Assembly: GCF_900088415.1 (NCBI RefSeq)
Contig: NZ_FLLQ01000002.1
Location: forward strand, 496,001-560,000
From: Vibrio mediterranei
Lineage (GTDB): Bacteria; Pseudomonadota; Gammaproteobacteria; Enterobacterales; Vibrionaceae
Direction of reading: 5' to 3'
Length of the DNA stretch: 64,000 nt
Positions 38,733 to 48,309 of this stretch are shown here, piece by piece. Each line of letters begins with the position of its first letter. The first letter of the stretch is position 1. The notes under the pieces were generated by a model. It was not told the origin of the DNA. It did no database searches and saw only the letters and a program-made list of their open reading frames with translations. Both the position numbers and the translations under genes were made by a program.

Positions 38733-39713
38733 TTATTCGATCTCTTCCACTATCAGTTTGGACGGGCAATGCCCAAAGTGCTTACGAAACGCTAAGGTAA
38801 AATTAGAAGGATGATGGTAGCCCGCTTCGTATGCAGCTTCGGATATGGATAGCCCACTCTGTTCAATAGACTGCTTAGCGCGCTCTAACTTGCGCGCTCT
38901 CACATAACTTATGACCGTCATGCCAATCTGATTCTTGAATTTTCTTTGTAATTTAGAAACACTCATTGCCATCGACCTAGCGAGTTCTTCCAAACCTAGA
39001 TCCTGATCTAAATTGTACTCAATGTGTTTAATCAACTGCGCCACACTGTCCGGCCGTTTCTGTTGTGACAAGTTGGAGATTGGTAATCGTCGCTCAATTT
39101 CATCCGTGACGATTTTGACCAACTGCAATGTCGCAATATCTCTTGAGATCGTGTCATTAAAGTTGTTGTTTTGTCTTGGTTCAATAAGACTACGAACTAT
39201 CCGATCCAATTCTTCAGAATAATGAACGTCGATATGTGCCTTATGAGTATTGAGAAATTGATTCAGTGCACAAGACCCGCTCCCCAGCCTAGATTGCAAC
39301 CACTGGTGAGAAAACAAGATGTTAATTTTCTTTAATGTCGATTGCTTGATGATATCTCTTCGAAAACTTGCGGGCTTCGTCAGATTAACCGCTATCGCTT
39401 GCGATTGATTCGTTACCGATAAATCAAAACAGAGGTCATCGTACCCAAAGCTGAGCCTCCCCTCGAGTAGCACAGTAACAATAAGAGCTGGCGTAGCGAC
39501 GGAAACTACTTTGGTATTCATTAATTCTTCACTGATGCCTCCGTGAAGAATATACCCTTCCTCAATAGTAGAAGGGTGTGAGATAAACACCCCTCTAGCC
39601 AATTGCGAACGTCGGGAAGGTGTCTCACTAACAATCGCCTCAAGGTCGTTGTCAGCGACTCTTTTTGTCATTACCACTTTCTTAAAAGCACTATTGGCCA
39701 ATTCCACTGCCAT
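38733..39713 (-). CDS. AraC family transcriptional regulator
   Basis: A 326-residue regulator with two C-terminal helix-turn-helix motifs: DLGLEELARSMAMSVSKLQR and LSISEAAYEAGYHHPSNFTL, then AFRKHFGHCPSKL. The N-terminal part (about 1-210) is a divergent sensing domain. It is divergent from a TonB-dependent receptor gene with a Fur-like box between them, the arrangement seen for PchR-type regulators of siderophore uptake. I infer it controls the receptor in response to its ligand. The first ATG has GAGGA directly against it, which is too close to be ideal; an ATG at 39671, 14 codons in, may be the true start. Confidence 0.85.
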   Translation of the reverse strand: MAVELANSAFKKVVMTKRVADNDLEAIVSETPSRRSQLARGVFISHPSTIEEGYILHGGISEELMNTKVVSVATPALIVTVLLEGRLSFGYDDLCFDLSVTNQSQAIAVNLTKPASFRRDIIKQSTLKKINILFSHQWLQSRLGSGSCALNQFLNTHKAHIDVHYSEELDRIVRSLIEPRQNNNFNDTISRDIATLQLVKIVTDEIERRLPISNLSQQKRPDSVAQLIKHIEYNLDQDLGLEELARSMAMSVSKLQRKFKNQIGMTVISYVRARKLERAKQSIEQSGLSISEAAYEAGYHHPSNFTLAFRKHFGHCPSKLIVEEIE

Positions 39714-39798
39714 TCCTCTTTATAAAATTCATAACTGTTGGACGATTTCTCATAATTGTTTTTGCTATTCACGACCAAATTACAAACTTATCATAAAT

Positions 39799-39817
39799 GC
39801 AAATTATTATCATTTAC
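39799..39817. promoter_or_regulatory. Fur-like box before the TonB receptor gene
   Basis: The 19 bases GCAAATTATTATCATTTAC agree with the classic Fur consensus (GATAATGATAATCATTATC) at about 13 positions. They lie 16 bases before the receptor ATG and 85 bases from the AraC gene, so iron-bound Fur could repress both. Confidence 0.65.
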
Positions 39818-39833
39818 ATCATTGGTTAATTTT

Positions 39834-41864
39834 ATGAATGTTTGTCTACTCTCAAAGCCCTATCACGACTTATCTAAAACCAGCTTAGCGGTGGCTCTTG
39901 CTTTAGTAAGTGCCCAATCTTTAGCGGATACCGCTGTCAATAACGAAAATACTCCACTTGAAGAAACCGTTGTGGTCTGGGGAGCAAAAGTCTCCAGTAG
40001 CTCGGAGTCAGTGTTTGCTGAAGATATGTCACTACGCCAAGCCGATCATATGTCCGACTTATTACGAGATATACCCGGTGTCGATGTTGGCGGTACGCAC
40101 TCGGTAAACCAGCGGATTAATATTCGCGGATTTGGTGAAACTGATTTAGATATTCGTTTAGATGGCGCTTCGCAGCACGCGAATATGTTCCATCACATCG
40201 GTAACTTGACACTCAACCCTGACATCATCAAACAAGTAGACATTCAAGTTGGCAATAACTCTGTTACTCAAAGTGGCATCGGTGGCGCGGTTTATTTTGA
40301 AACGAAAGATGCACGGGATTTGCTTCGAGGTTCTGATCAGTTTGGCGCCCGTGTGTTTGGTGGCTATGCTGACAACAACAGTAAGCAAGGCTCGCTAACT
40401 CTTTATGGACTGATGTCAGAGAAAGTTGATTATATGGTATACGGCCACGGTGTAAGCCGTGGTAATTTTAAAGATGGTGATGGTAATCAAACTTATGGCT
40501 CCGAAGGTGATGTTTATAACATTCTGGGTAAACTAGGATTTGAACCCACTCACGAACACCGCTTTGAACTGGCTTATGACTACTATCGTGACAAAGGTGA
40601 TTACAACCCTCGCCCTGATATGGGTGGAAACGCCAATATAGGGCTCACTCAGGACGATCTCATTCCGACAACTTATGACCGCAATACCATTACGCTTAAT
40701 TACGAACTCAACAAAGAGAAACATATAGGTCGGGTAAATGCGTTTTACAGTAAAACCAAGATAGAGCGCGATGAGAGCGCCATCAGTGGGCGCTGGCCGG
40801 GCAACCGACATTTCAACAATAGCGCTGAAAACCGTAATCAGGGCTTCAACGCTAAAGTGCAATCTCAACTACCGGTCTTTGGCTTCGACAACTCACTCAC
40901 TTACGGTGTCGATTATGTCGACAAACAGTCAAAAAGTGCCTACGGTGGGGTCGAATTTATGGATGAAAGCGCTATTTCCAGCGCTGCATTTATCGAAGAC
41001 AAGTTTTATGCTACAGATAGGTTTGCAGTAACGCTTGGAGGTCGTTACGACAACTATAGACGTGAAGCCACAACCAGCGACAAGACATTTTCTGACTTCA
41101 CATGGGCTTTGGCAGCAGATTGGGAATTTGTTGATGGATGGACATTATTTGCCAGTGGGCGAACACTCTTTAAAGGACCAGAACTGTTAGAGACCTTTAT
41201 TCGATATCAGGATGTGGCTTATTTGTCCGACGATATCAAACCAGAAACAGGTTACAACGCTCAAGGTGGACTCAAGTTCAATCGACATATCTCGGAACAC
41301 TTTATTGGCGGTAACTTAACTCTATTTAATACTCGTATAGATGACTATATCGTCGCAGAAGGTAGTGGTCGCCCATATGTTTACAACATTTACAACAAAG
41401 GCGACGCCCAATACCGCGGCTTTGAGCTAAGCGCTACATACAGCTATCAAGCATTCCGCTCGAAAGCATCATACTCCAAGTCGGACAACAAAGATTTGAC
41501 CAACGGTGGGCCCGTAGTCAACGCTGCAGGACGCAGTGCGGACATTGGGGATAGTATTGTCGTAACCTTGGAATATGATATTTTTGCCGTTGATACGCTA
41601 ATTGGATGGACATCCATAGTGGTACTTGATGAAACGAACGTTCAGGATGGAGCGCCTATTAAGCAAGGTTACAATGTTCACAATTTCTACGCACAATGGG
41701 TTCCTAACCAAACGCCTGAGCTTTCGGTAACCTTTGGTATTGATAACATCTTTAATGAGCAGTACGTCTCTCATGCTTCACGCTCTGGAACTGCAAGAGG
41801 ATTTACGTTGGACGACTATGAGCCTGGACGTAACATTAAAATCTCAGCAGCATACGAGTTTTAA
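39834..41864 (+). CDS. TonB-dependent outer-membrane receptor, FetA/FrpB-like
   Basis: A 676-residue outer-membrane receptor, probably for a ferric siderophore. I start it at ATG 39834, where a signal peptide follows (ending about SLA before DTAV); the frame is open 26 codons further up but that overlaps the Fur-like box. A TonB-box-like ETVVVWG comes first, then the plug domain (LRDIPGVDV, INIRGFGETDLDIRLDG, GNNSVTQSGIGGAVYFET), then the 22-strand barrel, ending in a terminal phenylalanine (AAYEF). The plug resembles FetA/FrpB-type iron receptors. Its exact ligand is not visible. The AraC-type neighbour and Fur-like box support an iron role. Confidence 0.87.
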   Translation: MNVCLLSKPYHDLSKTSLAVALALVSAQSLADTAVNNENTPLEETVVVWGAKVSSSSESVFAEDMSLRQADHMSDLLRDIPGVDVGGTHSVNQRINIRGFGETDLDIRLDGASQHANMFHHIGNLTLNPDIIKQVDIQVGNNSVTQSGIGGAVYFETKDARDLLRGSDQFGARVFGGYADNNSKQGSLTLYGLMSEKVDYMVYGHGVSRGNFKDGDGNQTYGSEGDVYNILGKLGFEPTHEHRFELAYDYYRDKGDYNPRPDMGGNANIGLTQDDLIPTTYDRNTITLNYELNKEKHIGRVNAFYSKTKIERDESAISGRWPGNRHFNNSAENRNQGFNAKVQSQLPVFGFDNSLTYGVDYVDKQSKSAYGGVEFMDESAISSAAFIEDKFYATDRFAVTLGGRYDNYRREATTSDKTFSDFTWALAADWEFVDGWTLFASGRTLFKGPELLETFIRYQDVAYLSDDIKPETGYNAQGGLKFNRHISEHFIGGNLTLFNTRIDDYIVAEGSGRPYVYNIYNKGDAQYRGFELSATYSYQAFRSKASYSKSDNKDLTNGGPVVNAAGRSADIGDSIVVTLEYDIFAVDTLIGWTSIVVLDETNVQDGAPIKQGYNVHNFYAQWVPNQTPELSVTFGIDNIFNEQYVSHASRSGTARGFTLDDYEPGRNIKISAAYEF

Positions 41865-41890
41865 ATCAATATAAGACGATCTGATAGAGA

Positions 41891-41912
41891 AAAGGCGCCA
41901 ATTGGCGCCTTT
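41891..41912. terminator. Bidirectional terminator after the TonB receptor gene
   Basis: AAAGGCGCCAATTGGCGCCTTT is a perfect palindrome between convergent genes. The usable stem is nine pairs with an AATT loop; the A/T tracts are short. Confidence 0.8.
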
Positions 41913-41914
41913 AC

Positions 41915-42436
41915 TTATAACTGTTTAACAGCAGTTTGAATTTGCTCCGCAAGTTCTGCATTGCGCAGACTTCCCGCTTCCAAGTCAAAGTTGTCGTAGA
42001 AACTTGGCACTGAGACTGTGGCTTTAACATTGCCGCCAAAATAAGGTGCAGAGTTAACCGCAGCCGCAAGAACGTTACTTGCTCCGCCTGGACCCGGTGA
42101 GGTAGCTAAATAAACTGCCGGAATGCCTTTGAACACTTCGCGCTCAATGCGCGTTGCCCAGTCAAACAGGTTTTTATAAGCCGCTGGATGATGGCCGTTA
42201 TGTTCAGCAAAAGACACCACCAAAGCATCAGCTTGATGAATAGCCGCTAAGAATGCCTTGGCCCCTTCTGCTTGGCCAATTTCTTTTTCTTTATCTTCGC
42301 TAAACATTGGCACATCAAACTGGGTAAGATCGAGTACTTCAACGTCCGCGCCTTCGATCAGATTTGCAGCATAAGTAGCTAATGCTTTGTTGATAGAAGT
42401 GCTGCTCGTGCTGGCTCCGAATGCGATTACTTTCAT
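41915..42436 (-). CDS. NADPH-dependent FMN reductase family protein
   Basis: A 173-residue flavodoxin-like protein of the FMN_red family. The phosphate-binding opening IAFGASTSSTSINKALA and the second motif SFAEHNGHHPAAYKNLFDW mark the FMN site, and SPGPGGASNVLAA is a third family block. Members reduce flavins, quinones or azo dyes with NAD(P)H. AAGGAA lies six bases before the ATG. It is next to an iron-receptor gene, and flavin reductases can help free iron from siderophores, but no link beyond position is visible. Confidence 0.88.
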   Translation of the reverse strand: MKVIAFGASTSSTSINKALATYAANLIEGADVEVLDLTQFDVPMFSEDKEKEIGQAEGAKAFLAAIHQADALVVSFAEHNGHHPAAYKNLFDWATRIEREVFKGIPAVYLATSPGPGGASNVLAAAVNSAPYFGGNVKATVSVPSFYDNFDLEAGSLRNAELAEQIQTAVKQL

Positions 42437-42549
42437 GACAAGTTCCTTATTAGTGACAACGTTTTAAGAAGTTGTTTAAAGGTTAACCTATCCATCGTTT
42501 TCAACAAGCGAGTAAAACCAATCAAATCAATCGATTTTTTCGAACAAGA

Positions 42550-42813
42550 TTAGATCGCGGCTTGTAGTTCGGCCCAAAGATCGTTCACTATGATTCTATC
42601 GGCTGGAGACAATTCAGATTTCGCTTCATCAATACTAGCCTGAATACGAGTTTTGAACTCAGCTAAATCCACTACCCCTTCTTCCTCACAAGAAGCCGCT
42701 GACAACGAAATGTGGCCGCGAAGATACCCACCAGCAAACAACTCATCTTCGGATGCGTCTTGGATGCGAGAATCAATGGTCTCTAGAAGTTTTTCTTCAT
42801 ATTCGATGATCAT
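42550..42813 (-). CDS. yfcL: YfcL family protein
   Basis: An 87-residue soluble acidic protein matching E. coli YfcL, with the conserved core ASEDELFAGGYLRGHISLS and a C-terminal LSPADRIIVNDLW segment. No function is known for the family. It lies 24 bases after epmC and surely shares its transcript, the same pairing as yfcM(epmC)-yfcL in E. coli. AGGA is about a dozen bases before the ATG, a weak ribosome site. Confidence 0.85.
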   Translation of the reverse strand: MIIEYEEKLLETIDSRIQDASEDELFAGGYLRGHISLSAASCEEEGVVDLAEFKTRIQASIDEAKSELSPADRIIVNDLWAELQAAI

Positions 42814-42837
42814 AGTTTAGGTTTTTCCTAGTTTACT

Positions 42838-43368
42838 CTAACGAACCGCAAATTGGTCACGGCTAAGTTCAGGGGTTTGATAAAACTGTCTTAGTGCTTG
42901 AGAAAGAGCCAATACCCGCTTAGGGATACCTTCGGAAAGTATTGCCATTACTTCGTCGTGTACTTTACTCATAAACGCCACTCTATCTGGCTCAAAATCG
43001 CCGCTTAGATTGTCACAACTTACGGTAAACGGGAACCCCGCACTGACGGATAAAATCCATTCATAAGCTTGAGGGCGAATTTCTACTTTCTCAAATTCAC
43101 TCTGCACTTCCTGAGTACGCCCATCAGGATGATACCAGTAGCCAAAATCTTCCAATAATCTTCTCTCAGGTCCCGCCACACACCAGTGTGCAATCTCATG
43201 TAAGCCTGAAGCGTAAAAGCCCCGTGCAAAGACAATACGATGATATTCCGTTGTTTCGTCGGCAGGTAAATAGATAGGCTCATCTCCACCAAGCTCTAGC
43301 TTAGTGTTGTATTCCTGATAGAAAGTTTGGTTAAAAATAGTAATTAAATCTTGGTACTGATGCTGCAT
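42838..43368 (-). CDS. epmC: Elongation factor P hydroxylase EpmC
   Basis: A 176-residue enzyme of the YfcM family that hydroxylates the lysylated EF-P lysine, the last step of EF-P modification. The metal motif H57-E-I-A-H61-W is present (GLHEIAHWC), preceded by FARGFYASG and followed by the DFGYWYHPDGR block and the conserved RPQAYEW. The length matches the family. It is followed by yfcL, and is divergent from the TRIC channel gene. EpmA and EpmB, which act earlier on EF-P, are not in this window. Its start lacks a good Shine-Dalgarno. Confidence 0.93.
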   Translation of the reverse strand: MQHQYQDLITIFNQTFYQEYNTKLELGGDEPIYLPADETTEYHRIVFARGFYASGLHEIAHWCVAGPERRLLEDFGYWYHPDGRTQEVQSEFEKVEIRPQAYEWILSVSAGFPFTVSCDNLSGDFEPDRVAFMSKVHDEVMAILSEGIPKRVLALSQALRQFYQTPELSRDQFAVR

Positions 43369-43562
43369 AGTGACAGTTAAGCGAAAACAATTGGGGCGTA
43401 TTGTCTATGGAATTTTGCTAGAGGTAAAGTCTTGAGGTGAGGGAACAAGTCGTATCATTAGTTTTATTAATCAGAAAAACGTTTCCTTTATATAATATTT
43501 CATTCGTCACAACGCCTTTATGCCACTACACTAGCGCATCTTTTATTTTCGAGTATCGTGTC

Positions 43563-44186
43563 ATGTTGCTAAGTGTCTTATATATTATTGGGATTACCGC
43601 CGAAGCAATGACTGGCGCACTGAGCGCTGGCCGTCGCAATATGGACTGGTTTGGAGTTATGTTAGTAGCGAGTGCTACCGCTATCGGCGGTGGTACCGTT
43701 CGCGATATTCTGCTTGGTCATTACCCTCTTGGTTGGGTAAAACATCCTGAATTTCTCGCCATCACTTGTGTGGCAGGAGTTCTCACTACTGGGCTTGCCA
43801 AATGGATCATCAAGTTCAAAGGGGTGTTCATTCGTTTAGATGCACTCGGTCTTGTTGTCTTCACCATCATTGGCACTAACGTCGGGCTTGGCATGGGATT
43901 ACACCCGTTTATCTGTATCGTTTCCGGATTAGTAACTGGCGTTTTTGGTGGCTTGTTGCGTGACTTGATTTGTCGTCAGACACCTTTGGTACTGCACCAA
44001 GAGCTTTACGCATCGATCTCCGTCATCGCTGCCTGTTTGTACCTTGTTCTTCTAGAATACGGTGTGAGCACTTTGACCACAACGATAGTTACCTTAGTGA
44101 TCGGTTATACCCTGCGTATGGCAGCGGTTCGGTTTAAATGGCGTTTGCCTTCTTTCCACCTTGATAGTGAAGAAGCCGTCCACTAA
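43563..44186 (+). CDS. Trimeric intracellular cation channel (TRIC/UPF0126) family protein
   Basis: A 207-residue inner-membrane protein with about seven hydrophobic helices arranged as an internal repeat. Both repeats show the glycine-rich hinge with Arg-Asp: AIGGGTVRDILLG and GVFGGLLRDLICRQ, the hallmark of bacterial TRIC channels (E. coli YicG type), which conduct potassium and sodium as trimers. I placed the start at ATG 43563 because it gives the family's usual length and first helix. The frame is open 42 codons further upstream, but that extension lacks conserved features. No strong ribosome site is seen. Confidence 0.88.
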   Translation: MLLSVLYIIGITAEAMTGALSAGRRNMDWFGVMLVASATAIGGGTVRDILLGHYPLGWVKHPEFLAITCVAGVLTTGLAKWIIKFKGVFIRLDALGLVVFTIIGTNVGLGMGLHPFICIVSGLVTGVFGGLLRDLICRQTPLVLHQELYASISVIAACLYLVLLEYGVSTLTTTIVTLVIGYTLRMAAVRFKWRLPSFHLDSEEAVH

Positions 44187-44366
44187 GCCCAATTCAACAC
44201 CATTTTTTCTCTTAGCTGATATTTACTAAGTAAATATCAGCTATCTTCTCCGCTCTATCGCTCCTACTCTCTTCTGCTTTTATAGTAAGACTCATCCAAA
44301 GCAACCAACATTAAATGTTAGCTGCGCAGCAACGTTTGCTCGTGGCCGCACAATAGGTACTCAACT

Positions 44367-44837
44367 ATGTTTAAGTCTAATTCTTTAAAAGTACTCGCGA
44401 TCGTTATGGCTATTTTCGCAACGGGATGCGCGTCTAATAAGGCTACGGATGGCGAGGAAGAGAATCGAAATGCAGCGCGTAATCGTGGTGCCATCGGTGG
44501 TGCACTTATTGGCGTCACAGCAGGTGCTTTAACTGGTAGCCCTGAAGTCGCAGTAAAAGCAGGCACTATGGGTGCGGTTGCCGGTGGCGTATCGGGCTCT
44601 ATGAAAGATACCGCAGAAGCGAGAGAAACCGAGCGTACTGAGATCCTTGCCGAAAGCTTGGACAAAGATACGCGCAGCGAATCAGAAAAACGTGTTGCCG
44701 AGCTTGAAGCAGAAATTCGAATTAAAGAACTTGAGCAGCAAATCGCAGAGATGGAGCAGCAAGAACAAGCCACGGATTCGGAAAATGACCAAACTACAAC
44801 TAAACTAGAATCACAACAAGAGAGTGACAGATCCTAA
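44367..44837 (+). CDS. Glycine-zipper lipoprotein of unknown function
   Basis: A 156-residue protein with a lipoprotein signal: AIFATGC, C21 being the lipidated residue. The mature part has a glycine-zipper segment, NRGAIGGALIGVTAGALTG (about 39-57), and a second glycine-rich stretch (GTMGAVAGGVSGSM), as in YMGG-like or Rick_17kDa lipoproteins. A long acidic coiled-coil-like tail (about 85-135) rich in E, K and Q follows. It is probably anchored in the outer membrane facing the periplasm, where such zippers insert into bilayers. AGGT precedes the start by seven to eight bases. A strong terminator follows. I cannot assign a role. Confidence 0.75.
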   Translation: MFKSNSLKVLAIVMAIFATGCASNKATDGEEENRNAARNRGAIGGALIGVTAGALTGSPEVAVKAGTMGAVAGGVSGSMKDTAEARETERTEILAESLDKDTRSESEKRVAELEAEIRIKELEQQIAEMEQQEQATDSENDQTTTKLESQQESDRS

Positions 44838-44874
44838 CTTATAGCGTTTGAAGAATAACAACAACGTCGGTTGG

Positions 44875-44913
44875 AAGCCCCTGCAACCTCATTCGAGGTG
44901 CGGGGCTTTTTTT
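44875..44913. terminator. Terminator between the lipoprotein gene and the EF-G-like gene
   Basis: AAGCCCC (44875-44881) pairs with GGGGCTT (44902-44908), with CCTC/GAGG pairing inside the arm, and a T tract follows on the plus strand. Confidence 0.85.
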
Positions 44914-44935
44914 CATCGTTTAGGAAATATCAGAA

Positions 44936-46951
44936 TCAATCAGCGCCTTCACATACTTTCTTTTGTATCGTTGGCGGTGCCGGTTCATAGTGGCTGAGCG
45001 TCATGCTAAATCGCCCTTCGCCACCCGTCAGTGCTTTGAGGCGTCTCGAGTAATCTTGTAGTTCGTTAATTGGCGACTTGGCTTCCAGTAATGTACTACC
45101 AAACGCCCCCTGTTCGCTGCCAACAATCAATCCACGATTACCGGACAAGTCGCCAGATACATCACCTACTGACGCAGTCGGTATCTCAAGTGTTAAATCC
45201 ACAATCGGCTCCAGTACTATTGGACCTGCCTCTTCAACCGCTTGCAAAAAGGCTTTCTTACCTGCGATAACAAAGGCAATTTCTTTTGAATCTACTGAAT
45301 GGTATTTGCCATCAAAAACCGTCACTTCAATATCACGAATTGGGTTACCGGAAATCGCCCCTTCTTCAAGGGCCTGTTGAATGCCTTTCTCCACAGCAGG
45401 GATTAATGCCGTTGGAATGGCACCACCTACCACTTTATTGACAAACTTAAATCCTGCGCCTCTTGCTAGCGGTTTTACTTTTAGCTGAACCTCTCCAAAC
45501 TGCCCAGCTCCGCCACTTTGTTTCTTGTGACGATATTGCGCTTCTGCTGGCTTAGTAATGGTCTCGAAATATTCAACGCTTGGCTGACTGGTTTCAACGT
45601 CCAACTTAAACACTTTAAGCATTTTTTCGAGCGCAATTTTGAGGTGGAATTCACCCTGTCCACTCAAGACCGTTTCATTGGTACGAGTGCGATGCTCAAT
45701 TTTCAGTGTCGGATCTTCTGCGGCAATCTTAGCCAAAACATCAGAAAGCTTCTGCTCATCACCACGTTTTTTGGGGCGCAGGGCTAAGCTATACATGGAT
45801 TCAGGGAAGTTTAGTGTTTTGAACGCCACTCCATCTTCATCATGGGAGTCATGAATGACCGAATCAAACTCCAGATCATCCACCTTAACAAGTACACATA
45901 AATCGCCGGCTTTAGCACTGCTAATTTCTTGTCGTTTTTTACCTTGCAGATTATACAAATGGCCCACTTTGAATGCCTTGCTGCTATCTCCAACAAACAA
46001 CTGGCTACCAGTTGTGAGCTCTCCTTGGAAAACTCGGACATAAGCAAGTTTGCCCATGTATGGGTCTACATTTATTTTATAGACATGTGCGACCGTGTGG
46101 TCACGTTTATCGCAGTCAATTGATACTCGTTTGCCATTTTTCTCTAATAAAGGTGGGTTACCTTCATCAGGCATTGGCATAATTTCTGCCAATGTACGAA
46201 GCAGAAGATCACAACCTGCCCCCGTATCGGACGATACGAAACATACTGGTATTACATGCCCAGTGCGCAAGGCTTCCTCAAATGGATCATGAAGCTGTTC
46301 TGGTGTTAATTCTGAGCCCTGTTCTAGGTATAGCTCCATCAAGGCTTCATCTACCTCCACTACTTGATCGATGAGCAGTTCATGGGCATCTTCAACTCCG
46401 CTAAACAAGGTCGCTTGCTCTGGATTAGGTTCGAAGTAACAGTCTATGACCTCTGCGGGCTTATCGGAAGGTAAGTTTATTGGCAAACATTGAGCGCCAA
46501 AACGTTGCTCAATGTCTTCTAAGAGTGCCACCAATTTATCGGTATGTTGGTCAATCTTGTTCACCACGATCATTTGGCATTTTTTCTGCTCTTGAGCAAA
46601 TTTGAAAAGGCGTTCTGACACTTGGTTAATTGGTAAACTGGCATCAAGAATCAATGCCGTCGTTTCAACAGCAGGAAAGATACTCAAAGTGCGGCCAAGC
46701 AGCTCAGCTTGTCCTGGAGTATCGATAATATTCATTTGGTGTTTTTGCCAAGAGAGTGTAACGGGAGTTGCTTCAACACTATGCTGGTAGTGTATGGATT
46801 GGTCATCAAAATCAGTGATGGTGTCACCATCTTCCACATGACCAAGATGCTGGCTGGAATGGGACTCAAAAAGCAGGCGTTCAATTAGGCTGGTTTTACC
46901 GGTTCCTGTTTGACCGACAAAGGCAATATTTCTGATTTCATGTTGAGACAT
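44936..46951 (-). CDS. Elongation factor G-like GTPase lacking the G3 histidine
   Basis: A 671-residue protein with the whole EF-G layout: G domain, domain II (VAHVYKINVDPYMGKLAYVRV), domain III, domain IV (QYRHKKQSGGAGQFGEV) and domain V (PIVDLTLEIPTASVGDVSGD). The P-loop GQTGTGKT (13-20) and NKID (131-134) are intact. The G3 motif, however, reads DTPGQAE (77-83) where translocating EF-G has DTPGHVD, so the catalytic histidine is a glutamine, and the RGITI switch I is not recognisable. It belongs to the EF-G-like paralogues of unknown task. Either GTP hydrolysis is slow or a different residue takes over. AGGAG lies six bases before the start. The window has no ribosomal-protein genes nearby. 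Confidence 0.85.
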   Translation of the reverse strand: MSQHEIRNIAFVGQTGTGKTSLIERLLFESHSSQHLGHVEDGDTITDFDDQSIHYQHSVEATPVTLSWQKHQMNIIDTPGQAELLGRTLSIFPAVETTALILDASLPINQVSERLFKFAQEQKKCQMIVVNKIDQHTDKLVALLEDIEQRFGAQCLPINLPSDKPAEVIDCYFEPNPEQATLFSGVEDAHELLIDQVVEVDEALMELYLEQGSELTPEQLHDPFEEALRTGHVIPVCFVSSDTGAGCDLLLRTLAEIMPMPDEGNPPLLEKNGKRVSIDCDKRDHTVAHVYKINVDPYMGKLAYVRVFQGELTTGSQLFVGDSSKAFKVGHLYNLQGKKRQEISSAKAGDLCVLVKVDDLEFDSVIHDSHDEDGVAFKTLNFPESMYSLALRPKKRGDEQKLSDVLAKIAAEDPTLKIEHRTRTNETVLSGQGEFHLKIALEKMLKVFKLDVETSQPSVEYFETITKPAEAQYRHKKQSGGAGQFGEVQLKVKPLARGAGFKFVNKVVGGAIPTALIPAVEKGIQQALEEGAISGNPIRDIEVTVFDGKYHSVDSKEIAFVIAGKKAFLQAVEEAGPIVLEPIVDLTLEIPTASVGDVSGDLSGNRGLIVGSEQGAFGSTLLEAKSPINELQDYSRRLKALTGGEGRFSMTLSHYEPAPPTIQKKVCEGAD

Positions 46952-47170
46952 AATGGACTCCTAAAATGATTGGAAACAAGCACAGTTGCATCGAGTCGGC
47001 GGTTACCCGCCAGCTCGTCTTCCAAGTCATTTTTCGGATCCTTCTGTCCAATAAATGCACTCCTTTTCTCGATGAAGTTCTAGTGTGACCCTATACCCCT
47101 AAAATTATTGTGACTAATTTCATATCATCACTAATTTTGAGCATTTATTGTTCAAGACGTGATGAGGTAC

Positions 47171-47202
47171 AAAAAAAGCCTCGCAGCGTTACTGCGAGGC
47201 TT
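47171..47202 (-). terminator. Terminator after aroC
   Basis: GCCTCGCAG (47178-47186) pairs with CTGCGAGGC (47192-47200), extended by AA/TT. On the minus strand seven T's follow, about 20 bases after the aroC stop. Confidence 0.92.
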
Positions 47203-47223
47203 CAAGTCTGTTGCTTATTCGAG

Positions 47224-48309
47224 CTAAATAACCGGAGTTTCTGTCGTTACACCGTGGTTTTGACCACGATGACGCAGTAAGTGATCAAGGAGAACAATCG
47301 CTAGCATCGCTTCCGCGATTGGCACAGCACGAATGCCCACGCAAGGATCGTGGCGACCTTTGGTAATTAGCTGAGTTGGCTCACCAGCTCGAGTAATTGT
47401 GTCTCCCGGAACGGTAATACTTGATGTTGGTTTTAGAGCAATATTCGCAACGATATCTTGCCCGGTAGAAATACCACCTAAAATGCCCCCAGCGTGGTTG
47501 CTTGAAAAGCCTTCAGGCGTTAAAGGGTCACGATGTTCGCTACCTTTTTGGTTTACCACATCAAAGCCATCGCCAATCTCGACACCTTTAACGGCATTAA
47601 TGCTCATCAATGCATGAGCAATATCAGCATCAAGACGATCAAAGATAGGCTCCCCAAGGCCAACTGGTACATTGGTTGCTACTACTTGCAGCTTAGCGCC
47701 AATGGAATCACCCTGCTTTTTCAGGTCACGAATCAGCTGATCAAACGCTTCGACTTTATCCACGTCAGGGCAGAAGAACGCGTTGTTTTCGATTTCATTC
47801 CAATCGACCTTTTCGATAGACACATCGCCCATTTGTGATAAGTAAGCACGAATTTCTACACCGAATTCTTGTTTAAGATATTTCTTTGCAATTGCACCAG
47901 CCGCAACACGCATTGCGGTTTCACGAGCTGATGAACGACCACCACCTCGGTAATCGCGTACCCCGTACTTTTGGTGATAGGTATAGTCGGCATGACCGGG
48001 GCGGAATTTATCTTTAATTTCCGAATAATCTTTAGAACGCTGATCGGTATTTTCAATCAGCAGGCCAATTGATGTACCTGTTGTTTGTCCTTCAAACACC
48101 CCAGAGAGGATTTTTACTTCATCAGGTTCACGTCTCTGAGTTGTATACTTTGAGGTACCTGGGCGGCGACGATCTAAGTCTACTTGCAGATCGGCTTCGG
48201 TAATTTCTAGCCCTGGAGGACAACCATCAACGATACAACCCAATGCAATACCGTGACTTTCTCCAAATGTTGTTACACGAAAATGTTGTCCGATGCTATT
48301 TCCTGCCAT
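47224..48309 (-). CDS. aroC: Chorismate synthase
   Basis: A 361-residue flavin-dependent enzyme, the last of the shikimate pathway, converting EPSP to chorismate. Family signatures are [48 protein letters not shown] (seen as parts of the second signature) and [19 protein letters not shown] near the end. AGAGGAAG ends two to three bases before the ATG. It is in the conserved prmB-aroC order, but a strong terminator after prmB means it must largely have its own promoter in the 158-base gap. Confidence 0.97.
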   Translation of the reverse strand: MAGNSIGQHFRVTTFGESHGIALGCIVDGCPPGLEITEADLQVDLDRRRPGTSKYTTQRREPDEVKILSGVFEGQTTGTSIGLLIENTDQRSKDYSEIKDKFRPGHADYTYHQKYGVRDYRGGGRSSARETAMRVAAGAIAKKYLKQEFGVEIRAYLSQMGDVSIEKVDWNEIENNAFFCPDVDKVEAFDQLIRDLKKQGDSIGAKLQVVATNVPVGLGEPIFDRLDADIAHALMSINAVKGVEIGDGFDVVNQKGSEHRDPLTPEGFSSNHAGGILGGISTGQDIVANIALKPTSSITVPGDTITRAGEPTQLITKGRHDPCVGIRAVPIAEAMLAIVLLDHLLRHRGQNHGVTTETPVI

